A stretch of 64,000 bases of DNA from CAVPOO01 sp963707015 (GTDB lineage Bacteria; Pseudomonadota; Gammaproteobacteria; Thiohalobacterales; Thiohalobacteraceae): NCBI GenBank assembly GCA_963707015.1, contig CAVPOO010000009.1, positions 1 through 64,000 of the forward strand, written 5' to 3'. Position 1 is the first letter of the stretch. Each line of letters begins with the position of its first letter. The translations under genes and the position numbers were made by a program. This document shows, piece after piece, positions 44,436-53,946 of the stretch. The notes beneath the pieces were generated by a model. The model saw only the letters and a program-made list of their open reading frames with translations, did not search any database and had not been told where the DNA came from.

Positions 44436-45080
44436 ATGAGTGAGAAGCTGACAGTCAGCGTATGGGATCCGCTGGTAAGGATCTTCCACTGGTCACTGGT
44501 CATCTGTTTTGCCGTTGCCTATCTGACCGGTGAAGAGGAGAGTGATGTGCATATCTATGTCGGATATGCCGTTCTGGGCCTCGTGGTATTTCGGGTGTTG
44601 TGGGGTCTGGTCGGGACCGCGCATGCGCGATTCAGGGATTTTGTCTTCGGCCCGGGCAAGGTCATCGCCTATCTGAGAAGCCTGACCGGCGGGCACCCGC
44701 AGTATTTTCTCGGGCACAATCCGGCCGCGGGATACATGATCGTGCTGCTGCTGGTCATGCTGCTGATCGTGACCTTGACCGGTATCAAGGCCTATGGCGT
44801 TGCAGGGCATGGGCCACTGGCGCAAGCCACTGAGTTCGGACTGCTCCCGGATGCCATGGCCAATGAAGACGATAAGGACAGGCGCAAGACGGGAAGCGGC
44901 ACAGGCGGTGAATCCGAGGAAGAATTCTGGGAGGAGGTGCACGAGGTCACATCGAATTTCACGCTGGTGCTGATTATTCTCCACATTCTCGGGGTGATCG
45001 TCGCCAGCCGGCTGCATCGGGAAAACCTCATCAAGGCCATGATTACCGGGAAAAAGGCGGTACGCTCCGAGATCGATTAG
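44436..45080 (+). CDS. Cytochrome b561-family membrane protein
   Basis: The 214-residue product starts VWDPLVRIFHWSLVICFAVA, typical of cytochrome b561/hydrogenase cytochrome b subunits, with haem-ligand His in FHW, in IYVGY-flanking HIYVGYA and in ILHILGVI. An acidic loop (EDDKDRRKTGSGTGGESEEE) lies before the last helix. It should pass electrons between quinones and a periplasmic c-type partner. Confidence 0.9.
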   Translation: MSEKLTVSVWDPLVRIFHWSLVICFAVAYLTGEEESDVHIYVGYAVLGLVVFRVLWGLVGTAHARFRDFVFGPGKVIAYLRSLTGGHPQYFLGHNPAAGYMIVLLLVMLLIVTLTGIKAYGVAGHGPLAQATEFGLLPDAMANEDDKDRRKTGSGTGGESEEEFWEEVHEVTSNFTLVLIILHILGVIVASRLHRENLIKAMITGKKAVRSEID

Positions 45081-45130
45081 GGCCGGCGGAATCTTCAGAC
45101 GGCGGAACTCAAAGGCCTCGAGGCCGACCC

Positions 45131-45345
45131 TGCGCCGTGCCCGCGAGATCGGTCTGGATGAGGGGCTGCATGATGTCTATGAGGGCAATGTCCCGGGTGA
45201 CGGCGGTGAGAACACCTGTTGCCACCACTGCGGTGCCCTGCTCATCGAGCGCTACGGTTTCGCCCTGAGGCAGAACCGCATCCGTGACGCGGCCTGTCCG
45301 GACTGCGGGACGCTGATCAGCGGTGTGGGCATGAGCGGTGGGTGA
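45131..45345 (+). pseudogene. C-terminal fragment of an AmmeMemoRadiSam-type radical SAM enzyme
   Basis: The frame reads LRRAREIGLDEGLHDVYEGN, then ENTCCHHCGALLIERYGF and NRIRDAACPDCGTLISGVGM, the zinc-ribbon tail of AmmeMemoRadiSam radical SAM proteins. The catalytic barrel with its CxxxCxxC is absent. It is a remnant with no start codon. Confidence 0.75.
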
Positions 45346-45511
45346 ACGCCGGGTCGCACCGGCGGGGTGCCAATGCTGAGGCGCACGTGCAGGCCTGAGG
45401 CAGGCGCTCGATTTTCAACCCTTCGATTCACGGATCGGCGATAATCTGCCGCCAATACGCCTGCCAGCCACCGGTTGGCCGCTATTACAGAACACACTAA
45501 GCCGCATACCC

Positions 45512-46882
45512 ATGACATATGACGTAACCGATGCAATCATCTCCCCGGAGGGTCGTCTGGAGGTTCTCTCGAGGATCGAGGTGAACAGACTTCTCGATAC
45601 CAGCCAGGGGGGCTTATACAAGCTGTTCCGTAACTGCTCACTCGCCGTGCTCAACTGCGGCAGTTACCTCGATGACGGCAAGGAGCTGCTGGAACGTTAC
45701 CAGTCCTTCGACATCCGGGTCATCCAGGAAGAACGCGGTATCAAGCTGGAAGTGGTCGGCGCGCCGAAAAGCGCCTTCGTCGACGGCAAGATGATCAAGG
45801 GCATCAAGGAACACCTGTTCGCGGTGTTGCGCGACGTGGTGTATGTCAGCGACGAGATCAATGACAATCCGAACTTTGATCTGGAAACCTCCGATGGCGT
45901 CACCAATGCCGTCTTCCATATCCTGCGCAATGCCAGGATCCTGCGCCCCATGACCTACCCGAATCAGGTGGTGTGCTGGGGCGGGCACTCGATCACGCGC
46001 GAGGAATACGATTACACCAAGGAGGTGGGTTACCAGATGGGCCTGCGCGGCCTGGATATCTGCACCGGTTGCGGGCCCGGCGCCATGAAGGGACCCATGA
46101 AGGGCGCCACCATCGGCCACGCCAAACAGCGTATTCAGGGCGGGCAGTACCTCGGCATCTCGGAGCCCGGGATCATCGCCGCGGAGTCACCCAATCCGAT
46201 TGTCAATGATCTCGTGATCCTGCCGGACATCGAGAAACGCCTGGAGGCCTTCGTGCGCACCGGGCACGGGGTCGTTGTGTTCCCCGGCGGAGCGGGGACG
46301 GCGGAGGAGATTCTGTATCTCCTCGGGATCCTGCTGCACCCGGACAATGCGGCCATCCCCTTTCCCCTGATCTTCACCGGGCCGGCCACGGCGAAGGACT
46401 ACTTCAAACAGATCAATCAGTTCATCGCCGACACCCTGGGCAAGGAAACGCAACAGCGTTACACGATCATCGTCGATGATCCCGTGCGCGTGGCCCGCGA
46501 GATGCAGGCCGGCATCCAGCGGGTGCGCGAGTTCCGCAAGGAACGCGACGATGCTTACTATTTCAACTGGTTATTGAAGATCGACCAGGAACTGCAGAGG
46601 CCGTTCGAGGTTACGCATGAAAACATGCGCAATCTCGAACTGCACAAGCAGCAGGAGCGTCACCTGCTCGCCGCCAATCTGCGGCGCGCCTTCTCCGGTG
46701 TTGTTTCCGGTAATGTCAAGGATGACGGGATTCGTGCCATCGAGCAGTACGGGCATTTCGAAATCCGCGGCGACCTCAGCGTGATGGAGCCGATGGATGC
46801 GCTGCTGGGCGCCTTCGTCGCGCAGCAGCGCATGAAGCTGCCGGGGAAAAAATATGTGCCCTGTTACCGCATCATCAAGTAG
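45512..46882 (+). CDS. ppnN: Pyrimidine/purine-5'-nucleotide nucleosidase PpnN
   Basis: 456 residues, full length for PpnN (YgdH). It has the N-terminal DUF4478 region (ISPEGRLEVLSRIEVNRLLD), the LOG-type Rossmann core with VCWGGHSI, CTGCGPGAMKGPMKGA and PGGAGTAEE, and the C-terminal DUF3412 region (YFNWLLKIDQELQRPFEVTH). The enzyme splits nucleoside monophosphates into base and ribose 5-phosphate and is controlled by (p)ppGpp in E. coli. Confidence 0.95.
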   Translation: MTYDVTDAIISPEGRLEVLSRIEVNRLLDTSQGGLYKLFRNCSLAVLNCGSYLDDGKELLERYQSFDIRVIQEERGIKLEVVGAPKSAFVDGKMIKGIKEHLFAVLRDVVYVSDEINDNPNFDLETSDGVTNAVFHILRNARILRPMTYPNQVVCWGGHSITREEYDYTKEVGYQMGLRGLDICTGCGPGAMKGPMKGATIGHAKQRIQGGQYLGISEPGIIAAESPNPIVNDLVILPDIEKRLEAFVRTGHGVVVFPGGAGTAEEILYLLGILLHPDNAAIPFPLIFTGPATAKDYFKQINQFIADTLGKETQQRYTIIVDDPVRVAREMQAGIQRVREFRKERDDAYYFNWLLKIDQELQRPFEVTHENMRNLELHKQQERHLLAANLRRAFSGVVSGNVKDDGIRAIEQYGHFEIRGDLSVMEPMDALLGAFVAQQRMKLPGKKYVPCYRIIK

Positions 46883-46933
46883 CGCGGCGCCGACGCCGGC
46901 CGCGCCGGCCTGCCTGTCCGATGCGTGCCGGGC

Positions 46934-49900
46934 TCAGTCGTGTTTTGTGTCTGCGGCCAGCTCCTGATCCAGTCGCCGCCGGGTGTCACCCGGGGAACCG
47001 GTGTGCCGCGCCAGCAGGTCATAGGCCACCGGTACCACGAACAGCGTGAAGAGGGTGGCGGCCAGCGCGCCGCAGAGAATCACCGTGCCGATGGCCACCC
47101 GTGTCTCCGTGCCCGCACCGGAGGAGAACAGCAGTGGCAGCGAGCCGGCCGCCGTGGTGATGCCGGTCATGACGATCGGGCGCAGACGCACCCCGGAGGC
47201 CTCCAGCAGGGCGTCGCGGAACGGCCTGCCGGCATCGCGCAACTGGTTGGCGAATTCCACGATCAGAATGCCGTTCTTGGCGGCCAGGCCCACCAGCATG
47301 ATCAGCCCGATCTGGCTGTACAGATTGAGGGTCTGACCGGTGAGATACAGGCCCAGCAGAGCCCCCGCCATGGCGAGCGGCACCGTGAGCATGATGACCA
47401 GGGGGTGAATCCAGCTCTCGAACTGCGCCGCGAGTACCAGAAACACGACCACCACGCCCAGGATCAGCACGAAGAGGATCGAGCCGCCGGCAAACTTGTA
47501 GTCCTGTGACTGGCCCTTGTAGTCGACGATGACGCTGCCCGGCAGGCTGTCGCGCACCAGCGTTTCCAGCCAGGCGAGCGCATCGCCGAGTGCCAGCGTG
47601 TCGGCGAGATTGGCCTCGATGGTGATGGCGCGCACCCGGTTGTAGCGGTTCAGGCTGACGGAGTCGGCAAACTCCTCGAGGCGCACCAGGTTGGAAAGCG
47701 GTATGAGCTCGCCGCTGCGAGCGGAGCGCACATAGATGTTCTCCAGATTCGTCGGCGTGCGCTGTGCCTCGCGCTCGCCCTCGAGGATCACATCGTACTC
47801 CTCGCCCGCGTCGATGTAGGTGGTCACCCGCCGCGAGCCCAGCATGGTCTCGAGGGTGCGGCCGATGGCGCCGACCGTGACGCCCAGGTCGGCGGCGCGA
47901 TCGTAGTCGATGACCACGCGCAGTTGCGGCTTGGTCTCTTTGTAGTCCCACTCGACGCCCACCAGGCCCGGATTGTCACTGTTGATCTTCGCCAGCAGAA
48001 TGTCGCGCCACGCCGCCAGCTGCGCATAGGTGCCGCCGCCGATCACGAACTGCACGGGCTTCTGAATACGCGCGCCGAAGCCCTGGCGCATCACCGGGAA
48101 GGCGCGCACACCGGGCAGGTCCGCGAGCCGCCCGCGCACATCGTCCATGATGTCCCAGGCCGAACGCCGTTGCCCCCAGTCGTTCAACACCAGGATGGCG
48201 ATGCCGTTGTTGAAGATCTCGTAGTTGCTGAAGGCCCGGGGTGCCCGCACCAGCAGTCGGGTGACCTCGCCTTCGTCGACCAGCGGCATCAGGCGCTGCT
48301 CCACCTCGGTCATGTACTCCGCGATGTAGTCGTAGGACGCGCCTTCCGGCCCGTTGACCATGACGTAGAAGGCGCCGCGGTCCTCCTTCGGCGCGTACTC
48401 GGCCGGGATTGCCTGCAGCAGCCACAGCGAGCCGGCCAGGACGGCGATGAAAACCAGCGCGACGATCCAGGCCTGCCGCAGCGCGGCGCGAAGCAGCACC
48501 TGGTAGCCACGCCTCACCTTGCCAAAGGCCTGGTCCACCAGCCGTGTGACCCGACCCTCACGGCTCGCCTCCGGCAGCACCCTGGAGGCCAGCATCGCAG
48601 ACAGGGACAGGGCCACGAAGCTGGAAAAGATGACCGCTGCGGCCATGGTCAGGGCGAATTCCGAGAACAGGCGGCCGACGTCGCCCTGCAGGAAGGCGAT
48701 GGGCACGAACACGGCGACCAGCACCACGGTCGTGGCGACGACCGCGAAACCCACCTGACGGGTGCCGCGAAAGGCGGCTACCAGGCGTGATTCGCCGTAT
48801 TCCTCCATGCGTCGATGGATATTCTCCAGCACCACGATCGCATCGTCGACGACCAGACCGATGGCCAGCACCAGCGCGAGCAGCGTGAGGATGTTGATCG
48901 AGAAGTCGAGGGCCAGCAGCACGATGAAGGTCGCGATGAGTGACACGGGCACCGTGACGGCCGGGACCAGCATGGCCCGCACGCTGCCGAGGAACAGATA
49001 GATGACCAGGATCACCAGCGCGATCGCCAGGGCCAGGGTCTTGTAGACCTCGCGAATGGCGCCTGCGACGAACACGGAGGAGTCGTAGCTCTGCTTGATT
49101 GCCATGCCTTCCGGCAGGGTGGGATTGAGACGCGCCATTTCCGCCTTTGCGGCGTCGGCGACCGCCAGGGTGTTGGCGGTGGACTGCTTGATGATGCCGA
49201 TGCCCACCATGGGCACGCCGTTGCCGCGAAAGAACAGCCGATCCTCAGCCGCACCGCGTTCCACACGGGCGACGTCGCCGAGTCGCACCAGGTAGCCGTC
49301 CGCGCCCCGCGCCAGGACCAGGCGGGCGAAGTCCGCGGGCGTGCGGAAGGTGCGCTGCACCCGCACGGTAAACTGGCGGTCCTCGGAGTCGATGCTGCCG
49401 GCCGGCAGCTCGAGGTTCTCCGCGCGCAGCGCATTTTCCACATCCGCGACCGTCAGGTTGCGGGCGGCCAGCCCACGCCGGTCGAGCCAGACGCGCATGG
49501 CATAGACCTGCGCCCCGCCGATGCGCACCCGCGCAACGCCGTCCAGCACGGAGAAACGGTCTACCAGATAGCGTTCGGCATAGTCGGTGAGCTCGGGGAC
49601 GGACATGCGGTCGCTCGCCAGGTTGAGCCACATGATGACATCCTCGTTACTGTCGACCTTCTGGATCTCCGGCGGGTCGGCCTCGTCCGGCAGGTCATCG
49701 ACGATGGCCGAGACGCGGTCGCGAATGTCGTTGGCCGCGGCATCGACATCACGTCCGACAGTGAACTCGACCGAGATGGCGGAACGGCCATCCTCGCTGG
49801 TGGACTGGATGAAGCGGATGCCCTCCACGCCGGCGATGCGGTCCTCGATGATCTCCGTGATGCGGGTCTCCACGACACTGGCGGCGGCCCCGGGGTAGAT

Positions 49901-50047
49901 GGTCTCGATGGAGACCACCGGCGGGTCAATGTCCGGATACTCGCGCAGTGGCAGACGGTCGAAGGAGACCAGTCCGAAGGCGATGAGCAGCAGCGACAGG
50001 ACCGCGGCGAGGACGGGGCGGGTAACCGAGATATCGGAGAGAATCAT
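46934..50047 (-). CDS. RND multidrug efflux permease
   Basis: A 1,037-residue HAE1-type RND pump. The proton-relay Asp pair is in VLAIGLVVDDAIVVLENIHR, the first helix is VTRPVLAAVLSLLLIAFGLV and the C-terminal half repeats the fold (PLAMAGALLGLYLTGQTLNL, KNGILIVEFANQLR). It overlaps the adaptor gene by 4 bases. With the adaptor and an outer-membrane channel it should export hydrophobic toxicants. No TolC gene is adjacent. Confidence 0.95.
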   Translation of the reverse strand: MILSDISVTRPVLAAVLSLLLIAFGLVSFDRLPLREYPDIDPPVVSIETIYPGAAASVVETRITEIIEDRIAGVEGIRFIQSTSEDGRSAISVEFTVGRDVDAAANDIRDRVSAIVDDLPDEADPPEIQKVDSNEDVIMWLNLASDRMSVPELTDYAERYLVDRFSVLDGVARVRIGGAQVYAMRVWLDRRGLAARNLTVADVENALRAENLELPAGSIDSEDRQFTVRVQRTFRTPADFARLVLARGADGYLVRLGDVARVERGAAEDRLFFRGNGVPMVGIGIIKQSTANTLAVADAAKAEMARLNPTLPEGMAIKQSYDSSVFVAGAIREVYKTLALAIALVILVIYLFLGSVRAMLVPAVTVPVSLIATFIVLLALDFSINILTLLALVLAIGLVVDDAIVVLENIHRRMEEYGESRLVAAFRGTRQVGFAVVATTVVLVAVFVPIAFLQGDVGRLFSEFALTMAAAVIFSSFVALSLSAMLASRVLPEASREGRVTRLVDQAFGKVRRGYQVLLRAALRQAWIVALVFIAVLAGSLWLLQAIPAEYAPKEDRGAFYVMVNGPEGASYDYIAEYMTEVEQRLMPLVDEGEVTRLLVRAPRAFSNYEIFNNGIAILVLNDWGQRRSAWDIMDDVRGRLADLPGVRAFPVMRQGFGARIQKPVQFVIGGGTYAQLAAWRDILLAKINSDNPGLVGVEWDYKETKPQLRVVIDYDRAADLGVTVGAIGRTLETMLGSRRVTTYIDAGEEYDVILEGEREAQRTPTNLENIYVRSARSGELIPLSNLVRLEEFADSVSLNRYNRVRAITIEANLADTLALGDALAWLETLVRDSLPGSVIVDYKGQSQDYKFAGGSILFVLILGVVVVFLVLAAQFESWIHPLVIMLTVPLAMAGALLGLYLTGQTLNLYSQIGLIMLVGLAAKNGILIVEFANQLRDAGRPFRDALLEASGVRLRPIVMTGITTAAGSLPLLFSSGAGTETRVAIGTVILCGALAATLFTLFVVPVAYDLLARHTGSPGDTRRRLDQELAADTKHD

Positions 50048-51129
50048 TCGGGCGCCGTGCCCTGCGGCTGCGACTCGAGTAATTCGTGCAGTGGCTGGAC
50101 GCCGTCATCGACCGCGCGGATCGCGACCGGTTCACCGGGGCGCACCTTCAGCGTGCCATCCGTGATCACCTTCTCGCCCGGCGCGAGGCCGGCGAGCACT
50201 TCCACCTCACCGGGACGGCGTGCCCCGATACGCAGCTCGCGCTGCACGGTCCTGTTGCCCTGCGCCTCGTCGACCACCAGCACGGTCTGCCGCTCGCCCT
50301 GGGGGAGCAAGGCCTCTTCCGGGATGACGATGGCCTCGCGGGGATTCTTGAATAACTCAACCTGCATCAGCATGCCCGGCTTGAGGGCCCGGTCGGCATT
50401 GGGCAGAATCGCCCGCACCACGATAGAGCGGGTGGTCGGGTCCACGCGGCTGTCGACGCTCTTGACCTGGCCGCGGAACTTCCGCCCGGGGTAGGCCCGG
50501 GTCGTGGCCTCGATCGCCAGCGCCGGCGCGAGTGTCCCCAGATAGGTGCTGGGCAGGGCAAAATCGAGTTTCATCACGCTGTCATCGTCCAGCGTGGTGA
50601 TGAGGTCCCCCGGTTCCATCAGGGCACCGATACTCACGTTACGCAGACCGACGATGCCGGCGAAGGGTGCCCGTATCAGCCGGTCGGCCAGGCGCGATTC
50701 GATGGCAGCCAGGCGCGCGCGGCCCGTCTCCCACTCGCGATGGCGTTCATCGAGGAGGGACTTGGAGGCAGTGCCCTGTGCCGCCAGGGATTTGACCCGC
50801 TGGTACTGACGCCCGGCCTCGGCTACCGTGGCGCGGGCCTCCTCGAGTTGCGCGTGCTCCTCGCTGCTGGTCATTTCCGCCAGGACCTGGCCTGTCGCCA
50901 CCCGGTCACCGTCGTCGAAGTGCAGCGCGGTGACGGTCTCGGTCACTGAGACGGTAAGCGACACCGACTCATTGGCCCGCAGGGTGCCGAGTGCCTCGAC
51001 ACGGTCGACGAAGCGGTCCAGCCGCGCTTCGGCGACGAAGACCTGGGTTGGCGGCGGCGCGGCGCTGACCGCAACGCCGTACAGCAGAAGGGCCGAGGCG
51101 AGGTGCAGTGTCCGGGTGAGTAGGTACAT
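50044..51129 (-). CDS. RND efflux periplasmic adaptor (membrane fusion protein)
   Basis: 361 residues: signal peptide (HLASALLLYGVAVSA), barrel-sandwich half motif TALHFDDGDRVATGQVLAEM, an alpha-hairpin, LIRAPFAGIVGLRNVSIGAL and the beta-barrel with PNADRALKPGMLMQVEL. It bridges the inner-membrane pump to an outer-membrane channel. Upstream partner of the overlapping permease gene. Confidence 0.94.
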   Translation of the reverse strand: MYLLTRTLHLASALLLYGVAVSAAPPPTQVFVAEARLDRFVDRVEALGTLRANESVSLTVSVTETVTALHFDDGDRVATGQVLAEMTSSEEHAQLEEARATVAEAGRQYQRVKSLAAQGTASKSLLDERHREWETGRARLAAIESRLADRLIRAPFAGIVGLRNVSIGALMEPGDLITTLDDDSVMKLDFALPSTYLGTLAPALAIEATTRAYPGRKFRGQVKSVDSRVDPTTRSIVVRAILPNADRALKPGMLMQVELFKNPREAIVIPEEALLPQGERQTVLVVDEAQGNRTVQRELRIGARRPGEVEVLAGLAPGEKVITDGTLKVRPGEPVAIRAVDDGVQPLHELLESQPQGTAPE

Positions 51130-51232
51130 GACGTCGTCGCGCGAAACCAGGGTGAGGGCACATTGTCCTCGAAAATGGCCGGGACCGGACAGAAAAAATC
51201 AACGGGCCATGCCCCGGCAGCCAGATGCCCGG

Positions 51233-51655
51233 TCACGGCCGGCGATTCAGCCGGAACTCCAGACGTTGTGCCGCCTGTTCCCGCCGGTAGCGCATGAGGT
51301 CGATCTGGCGCCGCGCCGCCGGACTCGCGGGTCTGCCCACCGGCGCCTGGAGGCGTGCATCCAGGGCCTGCTGCCTGATGCGCTCCCCGAGGAGGCGGTC
51401 CTCCAGACGGAAATAGTCCGCCGGTGTCAGCGGGCGGTGAATGGATCGGTAGCGCTGCTGTTCCTGGCGCAAGTCCATGGCCTGCTGGTTCTGAAGCTGG
51501 CGCAGTCTGGCGGCGCCGGCGCCGGTTTCGACCTGCCCGTGCGCGCAGGTCCAAACGGCCGCCAGCAGGACGCCCAGCATGGCGGGACGGTGCGCGAAAC
51601 CGGCGTTGCGGCGTATCATCAGGCAAAGCATAGGCAGGTCCGGTACGGAAGGCAA
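51233..51655 (-). CDS. Small exported protein of unknown function
   Basis: The 140-residue frame has a probable signal peptide (AMLGVLLAAVWTCAHG). The mature part is Arg/Gln-rich and helical (RLRQLQNQQAMDLRQEQQRY, YRREQAAQRLEFRL). The start is unclear; MIRRNAG at 51619 gives a better signal peptide. It may be co-transcribed with the efflux genes. Confidence 0.55.
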   Translation of the reverse strand: MPSVPDLPMLCLMIRRNAGFAHRPAMLGVLLAAVWTCAHGQVETGAGAARLRQLQNQQAMDLRQEQQRYRSIHRPLTPADYFRLEDRLLGERIRQQALDARLQAPVGRPASPAARRQIDLMRYRREQAAQRLEFRLNRRP

Positions 51656-51700
51656 AGTCCTGTCGGGTCCGCGCCCGGCCGGCCGCCGAGGAAGCCAGCG

Positions 51701-51922
51701 ATGCGAGTCACCACGAGAGACCCCATGACCGGAAATGATGTGACGGATCGGGGCAATGCCCCGTTTGTCCTGGAAGGAAAGGGCGCGGGCGCGCTGAAAA
51801 TCTATTTCGAGTCGGAGCAGACCAGACAGCAGTATCTCGAGATCCCGGTCAGAACCCCGGAGGCCTGTTCACTCAATCTCTACCGGGAAATTGCGGACGA
51901 TGAAACCGTCCTGTGGGACTGA
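51701..51922 (+). CDS. Small protein of unknown function
   Basis: The 73-residue product (VLEGKGAGALKIYFESEQTR, QQYLEIPVRTPEACSLNLYR) has a compact alpha/beta pattern. GAGGAAG lies upstream of ATG 51701; MTGNDVTD (51725) is an alternative. I do not recognise a family with certainty. Confidence 0.5.
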   Translation: MRVTTRDPMTGNDVTDRGNAPFVLEGKGAGALKIYFESEQTRQQYLEIPVRTPEACSLNLYREIADDETVLWD

Positions 51923-52214
51923 TGCAGCAGATCCTGGTGCGCACCGTCGGATGCCCTGCCCATCTACCTCACGGCCGCCGGCGTTGCCTGCGCACGCGTC
52001 ACCGCGGGCCTGCGGAGCAGGGACGCCAGGCCGGACAGTTTGTGGGACTGCAGTGGGTCCGGCACGCGGGTTTTGCATTACACTACCCGCAATCCCATCG
52101 CGGTCCGGGGGAAGCAGGTTTGCGCTATCCGCCGTCGGCGTGTTTGGACGGGCGCCGGAGGCGGCGTCTGTGTCCGTTGCGCCGCGTTGTATTCATCTTG
52201 ATTTGTGGAGTGAA

Positions 52215-52724
52215 ATGATCATGACGGAACCAAGTAAGCCAGCGGATTATCTGACAGGGGGGAGGCGGGACCGGATGCTCCGGGAGCTCGACCACGATCC
52301 CTACCATTCCAAGCTCAAACTGAAGGAACCCACGGCGTGTCCGGAATGCGGCGCCGTGTTCCATGAGGGCCGCTGGTCCTGGGCCGATGCACCCGCCGAT
52401 GCCCATGAGCAGCTTTGTCCGGCCTGCCAGCGCGTCAGGGACAGGGTGCCGGCGGCGTTCCTGACCCTGCGCGGGGAGTTTCTGGCGGAACACAAGGATG
52501 AAATCATGCATCTCATCCACAATTACGAAGAGCGCGAACGCGCCGAACATCCGCTCAAGCGGATTATGGATACGCAAGCGGACGACGAGGGACTGGTGAT
52601 GACATTTACCGATGCCCATCTGGCACGCGGCATCGGTGAGGCCCTGCACCATGCCTACCAGGGCGAGCTTGACTACCACTACACCCCGGAAGACATCATG
52701 CTGCGGGTCAGCTGGACCCGCTAG
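52215..52724 (+). CDS. BCAM0308-type zinc-ribbon protein
   Basis: The 169-residue product has two CxxC knuckles (CPECGAVFHEGRW and CPACQRVRDR), a central YEERERAEHPLKRIM and C-terminal HLARGIGEALHHAYQGELDY. The pattern matches the BCAM0308 family of unknown role, which is distantly related to the archaeal/eukaryotic NMD3 zinc region. GGAG lies just before the start. Confidence 0.8.
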   Translation: MIMTEPSKPADYLTGGRRDRMLRELDHDPYHSKLKLKEPTACPECGAVFHEGRWSWADAPADAHEQLCPACQRVRDRVPAAFLTLRGEFLAEHKDEIMHLIHNYEERERAEHPLKRIMDTQADDEGLVMTFTDAHLARGIGEALHHAYQGELDYHYTPEDIMLRVSWTR

Positions 52725-52772
52725 CCTGCAGGCACGCGGGCCGGGGGTGACCCCGGTCCGCGCCGGTGTCGG

Positions 52773-53096
52773 TCAGCGGACAGTCTTGTTGCGCGGCAAG
52801 TCGATGTGTGCGGTGGGCGCGACACCCTCGCGATCCGCGGTGACCCGGCAGTGTGCTTCGCCGACACCCCGGCTGAAGGCATTGTCCCGGTGGAAGGGGC
52901 GCAGATGGTCCAGGTCATCGGAACTGTCGGGCGAGATGTGTTCGATCTTCCAGCCGAATCCGGAATCCGGGCTGCCATAGTGGTCACGCCGGATCCAGGC
53001 GCCGCATTCGTCCTGCCGCCACTCGGCGGGGTCCCGGTCAGGGGTTGCTCTGGCTTTTTCCCAGATGCGCTGCACAATACCGTCACTGAACTCCAT
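52773..53096 (-). CDS. HNH-nuclease-like small protein
   Basis: The 107-residue product has AWIRRDHYGSPDSGFGWKIE followed by HISPDSSDDLDHLRPFHRDN, the pattern of small HNH-like proteins found alone in proteobacteria. The zinc-binding Cys pairs of complete HNH nucleases are missing, so nuclease activity is doubtful. GGAGAC supports the ATG at 53096. Confidence 0.65.
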   Translation of the reverse strand: MEFSDGIVQRIWEKARATPDRDPAEWRQDECGAWIRRDHYGSPDSGFGWKIEHISPDSSDDLDHLRPFHRDNAFSRGVGEAHCRVTADREGVAPTAHIDLPRNKTVR

Positions 53097-53127
53097 CTGC
53101 TGTCTCCTCGGCCACGAAAAATCAGGG

Positions 53128-53391
53128 CGAGGTGCACTGTACAACGTGGCGGTACGCGGTGCCATAGAGGGGACGCGGGCGGGCGCTGCCGCCGGCGCGG
53201 CGGATGAGACGGCACACCAGCTGCTGCTGCTCGAAGCCCGGTATTCCGAGCCGGCACTGGCCGCGGCCGTCATGGTGGCGGCGGCACGCACCCTGCACAC
53301 GCGCGAAAGGCGCGCCCACAGCCTGTTCGAACTGCCCCTGGGCGCCCTGTGGGGAACGCTGCACGAGTATGCCCGCCGGGACTGGATATGA
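53128..53391 (+). pseudogene. C-terminal gene fragment, possibly diaminopimelate-dehydrogenase-like
   Basis: The frame ALYNVAVRGAIEGTRAGAA, RYSEPALAAAVMVAAARTLH and AHSLFELPLGALWG reads like a protein C-terminus, and the final part resembles the end of meso-diaminopimelate dehydrogenases. No proper start or N-terminal Rossmann fold is present. Confidence 0.3.
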
Positions 53392-53478
53392 CGCGAAACG
53401 GGAGACTCAGGCGGGTGCTAAAATTTGCCCGATCACGTGCCATACTTGTCTCAGGGGTGACAACGGGGGAGGACTGCA

Positions 53479-53946
53479 ATGATTCGTTTAATGGTGAACG
53501 GGCGGAAACACGCGCTCGATATCGACGCCAAAACCCCACTTTTGTGGGTGTTGCGCGATACGCTGCATCTGCGGGGTACCAAGTATGCCTGCGGGATCGG
53601 ACTGTGCGGGGCCTGCACGGTGCACGTGGAGGGCCGGGCCGCACGGGCCTGTGTGATCCCGGTCTCCGAGGTCAGCGGCAAGGCAATCACCACCATCGAA
53701 GGGCTGTCGCCCGACAACAGTGACCCACTGCAGCAGGCCTGGCGCGCCCACGACGTGCCCCAGTGCGGCTACTGCCAGCCCGGCATGATCATGGCGGCCG
53801 CCGCGCTGCTGCGCGAACACCCGTCGCCGTCAGATGCCGAGATCAATGCTGCCATGACGAATATCTGTCGCTGCGGGACCTATGCCCGCGTACGCCGGGC
53901 GATTCATGCGGCTGCCGGCAGCAAGGGAGAAAAATCCGATGTCTGA
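53479..53946 (+). CDS. iorA: (2Fe-2S) subunit, isoquinoline 1-oxidoreductase alpha-type
   Basis: The 155-residue product has a plant-ferredoxin-type cluster (CGIGLCGACTVHVEGRAARAC) and a second C-terminal cluster (CGYCQPGMIMAAAALL, NICRCGTYARVRRAI). It carries electrons from the molybdopterin subunit encoded next. The stop overlaps the next start by 8 bases. Substrate specificity cannot be inferred from this subunit. Confidence 0.9.
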   Translation: MIRLMVNGRKHALDIDAKTPLLWVLRDTLHLRGTKYACGIGLCGACTVHVEGRAARACVIPVSEVSGKAITTIEGLSPDNSDPLQQAWRAHDVPQCGYCQPGMIMAAAALLREHPSPSDAEINAAMTNICRCGTYARVRRAIHAAAGSKGEKSDV